Shown one piece after another: positions 22,378 through 35,099 of a DNA stretch of 64,000 nucleotides. Numbering within the stretch: position 1 is the first letter of the stretch; each line of letters starts with the position of its first letter. The notes under the pieces were generated by a model, which was not told the origin of the DNA, ran no database searches, and saw nothing but the letters and a program-made list of their open reading frames with translations. The position numbers were made by a program, and so were the translations under genes. The stretch is taken from positions 4,234,823 through 4,298,822 of the forward strand of contig JARUPZ010000026.1 in assembly GCA_031213475.1 (NCBI GenBank), given 5' to 3'. This stretch comes from Nereocystis luetkeana. Its lineage: Eukaryota; Sar; Phaeophyceae; Laminariales; Laminariaceae.

Positions 22378-23346
22378 GCACATTGATGTCCGTCATCACT
22401 TCCCTCGAGAACGTAAAGCCCAGTAAGTATTGTACCACTGGTATAATCGAATCACATTTCACTCCGTATACAACTATCTCGTATTTTGGGACGCGACAGC
22501 ACCACGGGCGGTCCTACACCTCAACCCAACAGCTCGAAAACCAAGTTGCCGCCGCGAAAGGCGAACAAACGCGATTTGTCGTGGAGCTAATGCTCGTAGA
22601 GTTCACGCCTGGATGCCCTGACCACAGTCTGATGATATCCTTTACATTCCTAGTATTATAGGGCAGAGGAGGACGAAGAGAGCGGAGCGCAGCTCGCAGC
22701 TCGGAACGGAGAACGGAGTGCTCGAATTTTCCTTGTGAGCACCCATCACTGTCCATAATAACGCCTGCGAAGATACACGCAACTCCCCACAGCTTGTAAC
22801 CGTCGCTGCTGGAGCAATCCAAACAAACACTTTATCCGGCTCTGCACAGCAGTGACGAGACCGAAGAGACATTCAAGACATGACAGGACCAAAGAACAGT
22901 TAACCACAGAGCCGCAGGAGGAAAACCAGCCATCGAGTCAAACCCCCCCGAATAACGTATATGCTCCAAGCCATTGCATTTAAGACAACGGATGCATTCT
23001 GAACGATAACCATGGCCAGGAAATATAGTGCCAAGTGGTGCCCTACTCCCCCATTCCCCTCAATGTAGCGCAGGGTTGGCGACCTGATAACTTTATCCTC
23101 GCATCACTCTAACATGGTACTCATCGCATAATGATCATCCTTCGAATTCACCCTCCAGAGGCAGATTCAACCGGCAGACCCTACGGTGGTCGCAGCAAGG
23201 GATTTCGTCAAAGTATCCGTTGCTTCGTTTCCGAACCTACGAACTGAACGCCGATCTTCTGAGCACGAAGTAGCTCTCTACCAAACTGAACACGCACGTC
23301 GATATGATTTTCGGTATGCTTACTCCGAGCATAACCACAAGGGTTA
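22378..23346. other. no gene recognised between two Copia remnants
   Basis: This probably contains the 3' flank of the plus-strand Copia and the end of the minus-strand one. I found no LTR pair by eye. Confidence 0.35.
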
Positions 23347-23787
23347 TCAGCCGAAGCTATGACCCCCTGGTTGTTTTCGAAAACCCGGACACATGATCCG
23401 CTTAGCTCTGGACAAATAAGGACAACACTGCGCCCGTAAACAAGCTTCCTTTACCCATTCACCCAGGGCGACATGGTCTCCTTTGGACCCCGTAACACAC
23501 CTCTCTCTACGGGCCACTTGCCAACTGACGACCGCATCCCCCAGGGTAATCTCCATCCCCTATAACGAGAGCCTATCGTTCCACTCATCAGCGTAATCAG
23601 CATGACTACACGCAGTCAAATCCAATCCCGGGGCCCTTACAAATCTCGATCCCACACACCTGGTCCCGTGGAGGTAAGCCATAATCTTCAAACCTGCGGA
23701 GATGTCAGAGGATGAGTTATCACCCAAACTATTCGGCATGCTTTCAATAAACGCCCTCTGCGTCATCTCGAATGCTCCCAATTCCAA
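23347..23787 (-). pseudogene. Copia RNase H
   Basis: In one frame: SHADYADEWNDRLSL, the Copia RNase H start. In the next: EITLGDAVVSWQVARRERC, then VALGEWVKEA, the later part. A frameshift near 23560 separates them. Confidence 0.65.
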
Positions 23788-24480
23788 GTCGCGCTCGAAA
23801 TCGCAACCAGTGTTTCAAGCCAGTTCGTCCAGGTTGTTAGGGGTAATTTTGAACCTAGCGCGGAATAAATATTTCTGCATGTCTCTTCCGATCCTGTGAT
23901 CACGATGTCATCAGCATGAACGGCCATGATCAGTTCTACCTGGCCGTCGACAGCCATGCGAAATACACACGGATCAGACCTATGCTGCTCCACATCGTAC
24001 TCTACCCCGCTCTCTGCCAAGAAACCGCCCGACTGCGGTCCGGTCTGCTTTAGACCATACAGTGATCGATTTAGGCGGACGATCTTTCTTGATATGACCC
24101 CACGCCCACCGGGTAGTTTCATGTATGTCTCGGTGTCGTGTCTCGAGGGAACCAACGCTTGTGCGACGTTTATATGGAAAATATTTAAACTGTGTTCATT
24201 GGGAACAGCCGCCATAATTCGACGTGACGCTGACGAGGGGATTGATCCAAACGTTTGAAGGTGATGTTCATCTTGCACCTGGCTATACCCCTTAGCCACA
24301 AGTATGGCCTTTGCCTTCACTATTAGGGCATCCATATCCGTCTTGTAGGCAAACCCTTATTTCGCACCTACAGGTGTCCACCCTTGTGGCGGTGTCGCGG
24401 CTTCGTACGTACCGGTCGTTTTGCGACCGTCCAACTCGATTTTAATCGTCTCGTGCCACGCCGCGGTTAACGGAGCGCTT
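23763..24480 (-). pseudogene. Copia reverse transcriptase
   Basis: It starts at WHETIKIELDGRKTTGTYE and is interrupted near 24360. It continues with VKAKAILVAKGYSQVQDEHH, IFHINVAQALVPS (motif A region, with N where D is usual), LNRSLYGLKQTGPQSG and MAVHADDIVITGS (two active-site aspartates kept). The frame ends about 60 residues later. Confidence 0.8.
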
Positions 24481-24509
24481 TATATCTGCTACGGACTGCG
24501 GGGCTGGTT

Positions 24510-25303
24510 CTACGTTTTTGGGAAACCACTCGGTGTGCACACGCTCAAACCCCCTTTGTTCTCCACAGCAGGTCCGACGGCCATCAAGGTCACTGCGTCC
24601 TCGGTCGTCCAGGATGTACTATTCAGGATACTCCCAGGCTTCGTCCACCACTCGTACGCTGCCGCAAGCAGCGCATCTGCGACTTCATCGTTCATCCTTG
24701 GCTGGTGCATAGCAGGTTCACCCTTAAGGCGCTTGCCCCGACTCCGGGTCCGGCGCCGTACTGTTGGGGGGCGCCGTCTCCAGCTGCTGAGCTCCTGTGC
24801 TGGCCTCACCGATAGGACCCCGGGGTGATCCTCACAGTTCCCTCGGCCGGTTTTGGAGGCTGATACTGCGCCAGGGTCGCCTTCCGCCCGCCCTGCAGGG
24901 GACGAGGAGGCGTTCACGGCGCACCCGAGAGACGAGCCCATCGTCTCGGTTGTTTCGGCCCTCATCATCGGGGCCGAGGAGGTGTCCACGGCGCCACCTT
25001 GAACGAACCCACCGTCTCGGGTGCTTCGTTGCCGGCCTCGCTGGCGGCAGGTACCCTCTGTTCGCGCTCCTGCCGAAACGCGTCCACGTCAAAACCCCAC
25101 GTCACGTCAAGGTCGTTCAAGTGAGCCAGACCGTCGCCCTGCTCATCCACCACCCCCCCACCACCTTGATCCGACGTGCTCCCGTCGTCAGGCCCCACCC
25201 TTCGCGTAGGTACGGAGTCCTTCGCCCGGGCAGGTACAGATGGTGTAGGCCACACGCGTTGCCAGGTGACATTTCGCATAAATAGCACAGTGCGTTGCCT
25301 CAT
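24510..25303 (-). pseudogene. Copia linker between integrase and reverse transcriptase
   Basis: This has the low-complexity, charged composition usual for the region, ending in MNDEVADALLAAAYEWWTK, close to the start of Copia RT. No domain is visible; placement comes from context. Confidence 0.4.
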
Positions 25304-25338
25304 ATGTACTCGTACTGAGTCTTGGGGGGAAAATCAAG

Positions 25339-25548
25339 TCAAGGGCCAAGGTGAAAACACTCTTGTGCTGTCGCCTGTGACTTGGTTTTCCTCTTCACGT
25401 TGAAGTAACCAGGTTTGAGAAAAGGTCGTAGTACTACCGGGGGGGAGCTACCATGCCATATCTCATGCGGCGACTTGCTCTCTGGCTTAGCTGTCGCTGC
25501 TGTACAGGTCAAGGCGTCACACACCCAGTGGGACACTTCCGCCCACAA
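25339..25548 (-). pseudogene. Copia integrase, C-terminal end
   Basis: KPESKSPHEIWHGSSPP and RPFLKPGYFNVKRKTKSQ follow the conserved sequence after the Copia integrase core (the E-x-W-x-G and F-x-x-x-G-Y pattern). Separated from the core by frame breaks. Confidence 0.65.
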
Positions 25549-25654
25549 CGACGCTGTAGCTGGGAGTCGCGGGGCGGAATAACGCTCAGGAAGCTAGATT
25601 CGACCAGCTATTGCGGCCGTCTTATTCACACCTAGCGCGAGCTCTTCTACTCCA

Positions 25655-26180
25655 CTATATTGGTAACTGTCGGCCGTCGTGAATTCCTGCTGGACTCCTC
25701 AGTGATCTACACAGGTCTCCAAACTTCCCCCCGCGGAATTCATCGCCTCCATCAGACCCGAAGATTAATCCTTTTAAAGGGACATCTTCTGCACGAGAAT
25801 CCGCGAGGAACGGCTGGGAAAAATACGCAGCGTCCGCCTGGTGGCGCATAACCTACACCCACGTAGACCGTAAAAATCGTCGCGCACGAGGAGAATATAC
25901 CGCTTCGTCCCGAGAGACTCAACCCCCTTAGGTCCACTCGAACTCACCAACCCCCTGCTGGGGTTCGTTTCGTCTCGTGTGTGCGTGGATTGCTTGATGC
26001 TCTTGCGGAGACCCTTCGCCATGGAGCCCCCCCTGCACTCCAGCAGCGCTTCCTCGAGGATGATTCCTTGCTGTATCGAGGTCTTGCGGAATGGGACCTC
26101 GTGAGAGTGTCAACCAGCGCAATGGACGTCATGAATGTTCAGAGCAAACTTGATGAGCAGTTGCCCCGGGGCAAGTACAG
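25655..26180 (-). pseudogene. Copia integrase core
   Basis: CSMAKGLRKSIKQSTHTR precedes the core. SGPKGVESLGTKRYILLVRD gives the first catalytic region and FGSDGGDEFRGGKF the second aspartate. At least two frameshifts split it. Confidence 0.7.
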
Positions 26181-27189
26181 CACAGACACTTCACATACTA
26201 CTGCGGCTGATCAGATAGCCGTACAGGCTGCAAAGGGTCCTACTTAACGGCAACACGATGCAAATAATCTATGTGGGCTCTTTACATATTCTCCCCAGGG
26301 CACCATGGCCCCTGGCGCAACGCAACGCAACCCAACCCAACCCAACCAAAGATGCCGTCGCACGTTTGCTACACCAACCCCAATGCCAATGTCAATGCAG
26401 AGAGGTCAACGCATATCGCACTGCATCTATATTACACGGGGCCGTTTCCCCTTACCCCCCTGGACGCAAGGGCCTCTAGCGGTCGGGGTTGCAGCCGCGT
26501 TCAGGGGAGACCCCGCGCCCAGGACCGAACCACCGCATTTCTCGTCGGCTGGTGATGATGTCGGCTTCGCGCTGGCGAACCAAACCGAAATCGCGCGCGG
26601 GGCCGAAACCGCGGTCGCGTCCGAAGTGGCGCTCGCGGAAAAACCCGGGCTTGCGCGCAACCCCACTGTGCTGTTCAGGCTGTTCGGCGACCGAACATTC
26701 GCGCTTAGCGGGAGGGCCCACCGTGCTGTATGCCCTGTTTAGCAAACCAATGCTTGCACGTGCGCTCCGGTATGCGCATGAAGTGCACACGCGCGATCTG
26801 TTATGTTGTAAGAACAGGACAGCGGAGCGGATGATGTCCGCCATCTGCCCATATAAGTAACATTCGAAGAAACAGAACTCTGTCTCACTCTGACCCCGAC
26901 AGGTCAAAGACAGCGGGGCGGTCGAAACTGTAGCGCTCGAACGGGGTAGTGGCCGTGATGGTAGGAGTCCGGCAACCCTCCACATCGCAGTGGAAGTTCT
27001 CCCGTCAACCACGCCCAAAGGATGGTCACACGCCAAACCAGGAGCTGTTATGACAATGGAAGACCTGGGTACCGGTTTGCAACGACTCCTCCGAGACCCG
27101 CAACATCAAAGACAAGAACCAGGAGACGGGCAGTCAAGCGGAACCAATCAGAACCGTACGAGGGCTTATAAACAGCCACACAGATACCA
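26181..27189. other. no gene recognised
   Basis: A short (CAACC)n tract lies at about 26320-26350. The overlapping open frames on both strands at 26305-27036 share a GC-rich dispersed Arg/Phe/Gly pattern without domain signatures. I do not call them. Confidence 0.35.
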
Positions 27190-27690
27190 CTAGCACTGCA
27201 GGAACCATCTGAACGTCGGTAGATTCGTGGGCAGATTAGTATGCTGCTGTAGTGCAGCACTGCTGGGGGTGTGGTTGGTTTGGGTGGATAGGTTGGTTAG
27301 TGGTTCATAGCCTTGCAGAATGGGCGAAAATCCAAACCATGAGCAAGCATCGGAACGTTGATGGTGTGGGTATTAACGTATGCCAGCCGTGGTGGCGTGG
27401 AAGCTATGGTACCACTAGCACGGCAGCAAGCATCGGAACGTCGGTGTGGTTGTGGGCGGACCAGTTCAATATAGTGTGCTGGGTGTGTGTGGTTTGGATG
27501 GATAGGGTTTTTGTTTTGCTATATGGCGTTGCAACATGGGCTGGTCGCCAGCAAACATAACCCAAACCTTTGCATAAGCATTGGAACGTCGGTGATGTGT
27601 CTTTCTAGGTATACAGGCCCGGCTGGTGTAAGAGCGATCGCATCACTACAGTAGCCCAGTATCAAGCATCGGAACTTCGGTGGGTTGGTG
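27190..27690. repeat. degenerate tandem repeat with CAAGCATCGGAACGTCGGTG
   Basis: Five copies of the core occur near 27207, 27346, 27430, 27575 and 27666. Longer blocks around GGTTTGG(G/A)TGGATAGG also recur. Confidence 0.65.
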
Positions 27691-28439
27691 GACGGAGTTC
27701 TGGATGAAAATTGCTATTAGGCTGTTTTCTACCTACCTGGTATTATGCGGTTCTATCTCTAGCTTCAGATTGATGGTCTCTAAATTCAAGAAGTTTTTCG
27801 CGACAGCTAGCAGCAGCAGAGCGATCGATGACTTGTGTAGTGACACAGCTGTACAACTCCGTTGCTGCGCGCCCGACGCGTGATCGACGGGCGGCGCGTC
27901 TCTCCGGCGACAGAGTACAGTCGGCTGGCGCGGGTTCGGGCCTAAAGACCAAGCGAAGCGCACTCGGCGCGTACCTCTCCCTGGATACATACTCGTAGAC
28001 TACAAAAACAGCAGTCAATACTGATACAAAAAGCGAATATAGGTTGACTCTAGCGCACTCGACACGTCTTTTCGCCGCCAGATGAAAGGCACTCAGCGTG
28101 GGCTCGAACGTTTGGGTCCTACGTACACTGTGGCACACCCAGCGCGTCTCTTCGCGGCGCCAGATCACAACAACAGAAGTTGGTATCTCGGCGTTGGTCT
28201 CGGCGTTGCTCGAATCTCTGTACGCACAAGAAATCCGTTTTTTTCTCATGGGAAGACTGTTTTGATTTGCGCACTGGAAGGCAGACAATGCGATCGGGTC
28301 GAAATCTGAAGCTCAACACTTGAACTGCATGTGGAACAATCTTACACCATCGTCTGCTTATCATGGCGGCAAGATACACAAAACGCGACATTCACGTTGA
28401 ACGTATATATTTTGTTTGGAAGGGGAGGTAAGCTGGTTT

Positions 28440-29290
28440 TGCGCCACATAAAGCTGCAGCGTGGGCGGGTGGTCAGCAAACGCAACCCAAAGTACGGGTA
28501 GCGATTTTACAGCGCGTTTGGCACACCTTATCGCAGCAGCAGCTTCCTTCCGACCCGCGCGCAACAAGGATCGAAACAGGACGAGAGAGAAGAGTGAAAC
28601 ATCCATATTAACACAGAATGGTCGACTGGACAACTACAACGGTACTCAACATGTGGAGGTTGCGACTAATAGCCACGAAATACGAGTTCCACGCAAGTAT
28701 ACCGACACACGGTCTGGTTGCAGGGAGTGCGGTGACAAAGGTGGAGGATGTACGGACGCTCGACAACAACGGTTGATGGACGTGAGAGAGCAACAACGTG
28801 GCACTGCTGTATACCCCTCGCAATAACTGTTGACTACGGGAGTGTGGCAGTGTGGTAACAAAGGAGGGATATTTATCGGGGCCCGACAACCATGGTTAAA
28901 GGACGAGGGTAACAGTGCAACACTGCAGTACACCCCTCGCAACAATTGTTGAAAATAATTACGGCTATACGAGTAACGGGTAAACGGGGCGTTCGGCACA
29001 CTTTCTCGCAGTAACCCGGGCGCAGCATGGATTCAAACAGAGCGAAAGCGAGGGTTTAATCCGTATAGAAAACGCAGCATGGCAGACTAGAGCACTATAT
29101 AACGCAGTACAGCCGATATTGAGGTTGCGGCTCATACCTACGTAATACTAAACGCAAGCATAATGACACCCGGTATGGTTGCGGAGAGTGTGGCAACACG
29201 AGAGGAAGATTCACGAGAGTAACAGCGCAAAACTGCTGTCGCAACAAATGTTGCCAAGGATTACATCTATGCAGGGCGTTTAGCGCTTCT
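28440..29290. repeat. degenerate tandem duplications
   Basis: A ~115-bp block with GGTGACAAAGG or GGTAACAAAGG and ACCCCTCGCAA(C/T)AA(C/T)TGTTGA occurs at about 28730 and 28850, with a diverged copy near 29195. CGCAGCAGCAGC(T/C)TCCTTC(C/T)GACCC occurs at about 28531 and 29296. Confidence 0.6.
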
Positions 29291-29514
29291 TCTCGCAGCA
29301 GCAGCCTCCTTCTGACCCTTGCTGGGCACGGCGTGCTTCCGAGAAGAACTTTGCGTCCGTGCGTCAGTAACCCGTTTGGCGAAGGCTTCCATCCTGGCGA
29401 GTTTTTGCGATAAAACAGCAATTACTCTGGGGGCTTGCACGGTGTCAAGAACTTCCGAAGTGCCTCTGCGCTGCTGCTGCCGTTTCGCTGCAGCTGTTGC
29501 TGTTGGGTTGTTAA

Positions 29515-30322
29515 TGGGGCCCATCTTGTTAACGAGCAACCTTTCTCATGAAAATGGAATACAAAAAAAAAAGGATTCGAACAGAATTTCGTGAACAGTA
29601 TGCCTTTGGGTCCTATCGAGAAAAAGCGTATATTTTTGTGAGATCGAATAACACGCAAGCGCCAACGAACACCAGAGGGCAACCAACAAGGCGAGCGACG
29701 GCCCGCGTCCTTCCCGGGGCGCCGCGGGCAGCGGCCGGTTGTTTCTGCCGGCACCGCCGAAGAGGCTATCGCTCTTGCGATTTCTTGGGTGGCCGGCGCA
29801 GCCCGGAAGCCCCACGCAGGCAGCAGCGACGGGGATACAGCGATCGATTTTCTGAGCGAAGTCGTGACCTGGTCGGTGCTCGTGTGGTTCGCGATGCAAA
29901 GAGGGATAAAAAACTGTGTTTGCGACGGCCTTGTAATTGTTTTAGGCGCCGCCGATGGTCTACTCTGTGCTAGGGACCGTCCGACCTCGCGCTGCGGCTG
30001 CTCCGGTGGCCCTGTCTCTCGGGAATAGTGGATCTCACCTCTTGTGAAGCAGTCAACGACACGGCTCAAGTTTGCGTGGCTTGTTTGGGTTTCAGGAACA
30101 TGCCATGTCGAGTTGGACGACCTCCCCGAATTGAATAACACCAAGAGCAAAAGATGTCCCAAAAGACTCTTTGTCGAGTTCGGTTTCTTCGTTTTCATTA
30201 GAACCAAACATCAAAATGCCTGATGGGTAATTCGCTTTTCGACTAATCTCATGCAAATCAAATAAAACGAAAAAAAGATTGGCGGAGCATCATAAAAAAA
30301 ACGTTCTCGTTAAGATGGGCCC
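29515..30322. mobile_element. TTAA-flanked 808-bp inverted-repeat element (piggyBac-like, non-autonomous)
   Basis: The left end TGGGGCCCATCTTGTTAAC and right end CTCGTTAAGATGGGCCC form imperfect terminal inverted repeats of about 20 bp. The tetranucleotide TTAA flanks both sides (29511-29514 and 30323-30326), the target duplication of the piggyBac superfamily. The 261-residue antisense frame crossing the left end is not recognisable as transposase. A related sequence end is visible near 36440-36475. Confidence 0.5.
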
Positions 30323-30348
30323 TTAAAGTACTTCGATTTACTCTCGAC

Positions 30349-30743
30349 AACAGACAAATCTGAAAAATGGGAACGAAACAAAAAATGAGAACGGACGTTT
30401 TTTTTTAGAAAGCAAACCAATTGTGTACAACTCCAAGAAAAAAAGTTGACAGTCCTGTGGCGCTGTACAGCAGCCTTCGAATGAGCGGTCGCTCAGGCTG
30501 GAAGTCCTCGGCATCGCCGCGGTAGCCAGCATCTAGAGAAATCACAATAGAGCCAGCGTATACCGCTTTTTGCGCCCACCCGAAGGCACGAGATGGAGCA
30601 TGACCGTTCTGACGAGCTCCTTTCACAGGGCTGGCCAAGGGCTTTCGCAGGATCCTTTTGGTCATCTGATACACCACATGGTTCTGGAGATACGGCTTGG
30701 TCCTCATTTTAGGCTTCGTTCCCATTTTTCCGATTTGTCTGTT
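30349..30743. mobile_element. 395-bp MITE, copy 1
   Basis: The ends are inverted: AACAGACAAATC(T)GAAAAATG at the left and CATTTTTCCGATTTGTCTGTT at the right, with pairing extending about 45 bp with mismatches. It is noncoding. A second copy lies at 34112-34501, the same orientation, very similar throughout. Confidence 0.75.
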
Positions 30744-31540
30744 TTCGAGCAGGAAGCGACCCTGCGATGAAACGCGACATAATCTATCGAAAACCCCTTG
30801 GGATCAACGCCTCGCAGCCAGAAACGACCTCGCACGGCCGTTTGCGAGCGGCGGGAAACGACCTCGTGAACACCGTTAGACGATCCCCCTGAGCGAGCCA
30901 TGCTTTTACAAGGTGATCTCATTCCTGTTACGATCGATGCACTGGCGCCATTTTTTCGAAAAAATCAAATGTACGTCATATGTGAGTTCGACTGCTCCAA
31001 TAATTGATGCTCAACTTTGCAAGCTGCGTAATGCGCCCCGTCTAGACCTCATTTTTTAACTGGATTTTACACGTTGTATGATAAGCCGTATGCGCGTCTT
31101 CCATACATACGTGATTCCTTGTTAAGGATATAGGTCAGTGACTCCCCTGGATGTTACTCGAGTCTACAGGACAAGTTTCATAAGCATTCTGCGCACTGAT
31201 ACTATATAACCCGAATAAGGGAGGGTATTAGTATGTTGTTGCAACATGTTAAAATGTTTCCGGACCAAGTAACTTTCCAAATATTGATTGAATGATGTTG
31301 AGTTGCATGAGATGGTTCTATAGGTGAGGAATTTAAGGGGGATGAGCTGGTGCTGCTGCTGCTTTGATGCCTAGACTATATTTGATTGGTATTGCCCTCG
31401 AAGAAAAGAATCCAAGCGCTGTTCACAGTTTGCTTGTCTTTTGGTTTGTGAAGTCGCAGTTAGTTGGAGTTGGTAAAAGGGGTGAGAGAGACTAGTTGAC
31501 ACCGGAATCCCCATCAAGCAGTTGCGCAACTACAGGATTT
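30744..31540. other. no gene recognised
   Basis: I see no open frame with motifs. Confidence 0.4.
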
Positions 31541-31960
31541 TTGTCCGACGTATTTTGTGGACAGGCATATTCTGCCTACGAGTACTCGTAGAGTTGGGCT
31601 TCGTTAGATAGAACTAAAAATACAAAATCGTTATGACATGTGCCTCCACACTACTTCTACTTGTATCGACATCTACAGCGGCTCTTCTCCTGCTCCTCCG
31701 TCCCCTTATCAGTAGTAGGAGGGTGGGCCTGACAACACCACCTACAATACCTGGTATGTCTAGGGGCACGGCCTGCACGTTGTGGCTGTGAACAGGTTCT
31801 GTCTGCCTACGAGTACTTGTTAAAAGGCAGAACTAAAAAAAATAATCATTTGATGTTTTTCGGTTCTGTTTGGCCCAGCTATGTGTGCCTACACACGTTG
31901 CCGCATCTACTATTGTAGCTCGGTCAACTCTGGATCAACTCCAATCGCACCAGCACGAGA
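31540..31960. repeat. ~235-bp imperfect tandem duplication
   Basis: TCTGCCTACGAGTACT, then AGAACTAAAAA, occurs at about 31567 and 31801, with diverged flanks. Confidence 0.55.
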
Positions 31961-32223
31961 AGGTTTCGTTTGTGTGTGTGCGGGCACAGAACCTGCCGGG
32001 GCTGGCATTGGTGCCGTGTGTGCGTTGAGCTCGGTAGACATACGTCGATGAAAACAATGTTGAGTCATACACGATGACACAATGGCACAGCAGTGACACA
32101 CACAAACAGAAAAACTACGAGCGAGGCACCCTACTCTCGTACGATGAAGAGGCGTTTTTTCTTCGGAAAACCAAGAAAAAAGGATCAAGCTTCGCACTCG
32201 CGCACCTCTATTCATGATATTAT

Positions 32224-32790
32224 TTGATACGTGGTGGGCACTTTATTTACATTTTGTGCCACATCCTGGCCCAGCAAAAACGCACAGCACACGGCACAGC
32301 TCTGCAGCAGCATGCCGCAGGAGCAGCGACAAAGCTTTGGAGCAACAGCGCATATATAAATATTATAGCAATACAATCCGAACCTTCGAACCAATGTACA
32401 ACCCGCCTCTCTTTGCAGCATAAACTCGCAGCTATGACCTGCGACAGCAGTGATGTCGGTAGGGTTGAGGGGCATCCAGCACTCGTGACTCAACCGACAG
32501 CCTCTTCTGGTAGGAACTAGGGATGATCGACCACAATAATCCCCCGACTCGCGCTTCGCGCTCGCGCGCCTCATTAGATTGATATTAGGTAACAATCTTT
32601 TTGGAATTTTATTTTCATATTTTGGCACATCCTGGCCCGGCAAAAAACGCACAGCACACGGCACAGCTTTGCAGCAGCATGCTGCAGGAGCAGCCACACT
32701 GCTCCGCAGCAACAGCGCATATCTAGCACCGCCACGCAATCCAAACCTTCAACTCAAGTACACCTCTCCTCTCTGTGGCACTAAAGCATG
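32224..32790. repeat. ~355-bp tandem duplication
   Basis: Each copy carries GCACATCCTGGCCC then GCACAGCACACGGCACAGCT. The first starts at about 32224, the second at about 32579. Antisense frames here are paired artefacts of the duplication. Confidence 0.75.
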
Positions 32791-33190
32791 AACAGGAATA
32801 AGAGATCCTCAAGAGGCGGTCGGAGAGCTGACGATGCTCTGCTGGCCAATGAACAACATGTGGGTTTACTGCAAGGTAAATGACAGATTGGCAAAGAGAT
32901 CTCTGTACCGCGAAATAGTAGCGATCCCGACGAAGGAGTTTCGCAACAACAGCATTTTCAATGTATTTTCAACAGCGGGGTTATTACGGAGTGTACCGAA
33001 ATATATATGCAACGAGGATCGCAAAAATGAAGAAAACATGACGCAGAAAGGGGGCACACAAACATGAACGGGGATAAGAGATCCCCAACAAGAGGTCAGA
33101 GAGCTGACGACGCTCTGTTGGCCAATGAAAACATGTCGGTTGTTCACTGCAAGGTAAACGACAGATTGACAAAAGATATATGTACCGCGA
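32788..33190. repeat. ~276-bp tandem duplication
   Basis: CATGAAC(A/G)GG(A/G)ATAAGAGATCC through GTACCGCGA occurs at 32788-32915 and 33064-33190. Confidence 0.8.
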
Positions 33191-33204
33191 CTCACTATTA
33201 ATAA

Positions 33205-33790
33205 AGAACCCTCGAGGAATGCTCTTGTGTACTTCTGGAGTCACTCGTCGCGCACTCGCATGCTCTTATGTATTTGTCGTGTTGGAACAGTAGCATGGTA
33301 TCTATTATCGTTCCTGTTTTGTCGCCCTGAAGGCATATGCTCTCGTGCACTTGACGTATTTCCCACAGCAAATTTGTTAGGGTATCGAAATATATATGCG
33401 ACAAGGTGGGTTCGGTCGCCCCCAAGGAATGCTCTTGTGCACTTATGGTGTTGCTCGTCGCGCGCTCGAATGCTGTTGTGTATGTTGGTATGGTGTGATG
33501 GTACGGTTTGATATACTATATGGAAAAAATGTTGGTATGGTATGGTATGTTGGTACGGTTTGATATACTATAACGCAAAAACACGGTATGTATGTTATAT
33601 GGTATGTTGGTGGTATGGTATGATAGTATGTTCTATGGTGTGTTGGTAGGAAGAAGTGTTCGTACGGTATCATGGTGCGGCTTGATATACTACATAGAAA
33701 AAACACGGTATGTGATATGGTATTTGGTGGCATGGTATGATGGTACGGTGTGGTGGATGTATTACAAGGCCGAATATTGCCTAGTGGTAT
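33205..33790. repeat. GGAATGCTCTTGTG duplication followed by GTATG-rich array
   Basis: The GGAATGCTCTTGTG...CTCGTCGCGC block occurs at about 33215 and 33425. From 33480 to 33770, units built of TTGGTATGGTATG and GGTACGGTTTGATATACTA repeat irregularly. Confidence 0.7.
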
Positions 33791-34111
33791 TGTATGTTCC
33801 AGTAAGTATATAAGGTCCGTAAGAGGCGAATACGTCGTACGGATATCATCTGTAACGACCTTTTACATAGATGATTGGAGCGTGTTCGAAAATATAAGGC
33901 ATGCGGACAGGCAGACAGGCAGCTTTGCAATTACCGAAACAGAGAATCAGTTTTACAAACTAAGAATGTGGCTCGAGGTGGTACCTAAATCGGGTGTCGG
34001 TATTCCAGAAACATATATTCAAATATATATTGCCTATGTATACAAACATATTAGGTGTGAGGTGGTCAGCACTACAGTGGTATGTGTATGGCGATTTACT
34101 ATACTCTAATT

Positions 34112-34501
34112 AACAGACAAATCGGAAAAATGGGAACGAAACAAAAAATGAGAACGGACGTTTTTTTTAAGAAAGCAAACCAATTGTGTACAACTCCAAG
34201 AAAAAAAGTTGACAGTCCTGTGGCGCTGTACAGCAGCCTTCGAATGAGCTGTCGCTCAGGCTGGAAGTCCTCGGCATCGCCGCGGTAGCCAGCATCTAGA
34301 GAAATCACAATAGAGCCAGCGAATATCGCTTTTTGCGCCCACCCGAAGGCACGAGATGGAGCATGACCGTTCTGACGAGCTCCTCTCACAGGGCTGGCCT
34401 AGGGGTTTCGCAGGATCATTTTGTTGTCTGATACACCACATGGTTCTGGAGATACGGCTTGGTTCTCATTTTAGGCTTCGTTCCCATTTTTCCGATTTGT
34501 T
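34112..34501. mobile_element. 395-bp MITE, copy 2
   Basis: Direct copy of 30349-30743 with scattered substitutions. The right terminus is damaged (GATTTGT followed by TGCAAAAG instead of CTGTT). Confidence 0.7.
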
Positions 34502-35099
34502 GCAAAAGATTTCGCTGCTAGCACCGACTCTGGCACAAGCTCTTATCTACGAGCAATTGTCCCGCAGGTGGGGCTGGGTCACATAACGCAAGGCGCGGGT
34601 TCCGTCGAATCCGAACGTTGACCCAGACCACTTGTATGTGCATCCACAGCCGATTTGCGCGGTATAAACGTCAACGTCGGGGGCGGTTTAGGACCAGGTT
34701 CTGCGAGAATTGGAGTTTCATTCTAGAGGGGGGGCAGACAGACAGAGAGGTTCCGAATTTCCGCTATAGAACCCATAGGGAAACCTAGTGAGTTTGCCTC
34801 TACGGTGTCTGATTCGCCAGGGACGATATTCTTATCCTTCGCCTTGCGTGTCTTACCGGCCTATGAGTAGCTGGGGTGGGTTTGGAATCAACGCACAAAT
34901 TTGAAGTCACCGTGAAGTTTATAGACGTGTCTCCACGTTATTCCGTACACGGTCCCCAAACGTGGCTAAGGCAATGAACTCCCGACACCCTGTTATGGAT
35001 CGGGTACAAACAGTTCATGAGATCTAGGGTCAGGAGTGAGGCAAGCAGCTCAGGCATGAGCCTGTTTGAAGGATCGTCGTTTACAGTCCGCATCTGATG
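34502..35099. other. no gene recognised
   Basis: I see no supported frame, only scattered G-rich sequence near 34730. Confidence 0.4.

Larger units (their letters stand above)
23347..26180 (-). mobile_element. decayed Ty1/Copia pol, minus strand
   Basis: Integrase, linker, RT and RNase H are read from 26.18 kb down to 23.35 kb. The sequence differs clearly from the plus-strand copy (for example HADDIV at the RT active site versus HVYDIF), so this is another lineage. The two elements face each other. Confidence 0.8.

Noticed and set aside
22433-22443. TACCACTGGTA as a further footprint
   Set aside because: It has seven bases between the TA pair instead of five. It may be a variant, but a single case does not support that.
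26476-27036. 186-codon minus-strand frame opposite a 145-codon plus frame
   Set aside because: Both are open through the same GC-rich stretch with no motif, so neither can be preferred.
29422-30207. 261-codon minus-strand open frame
   Set aside because: It crosses the left end of the TTAA element, has no recognisable domain and an uneven composition. Probably chance.
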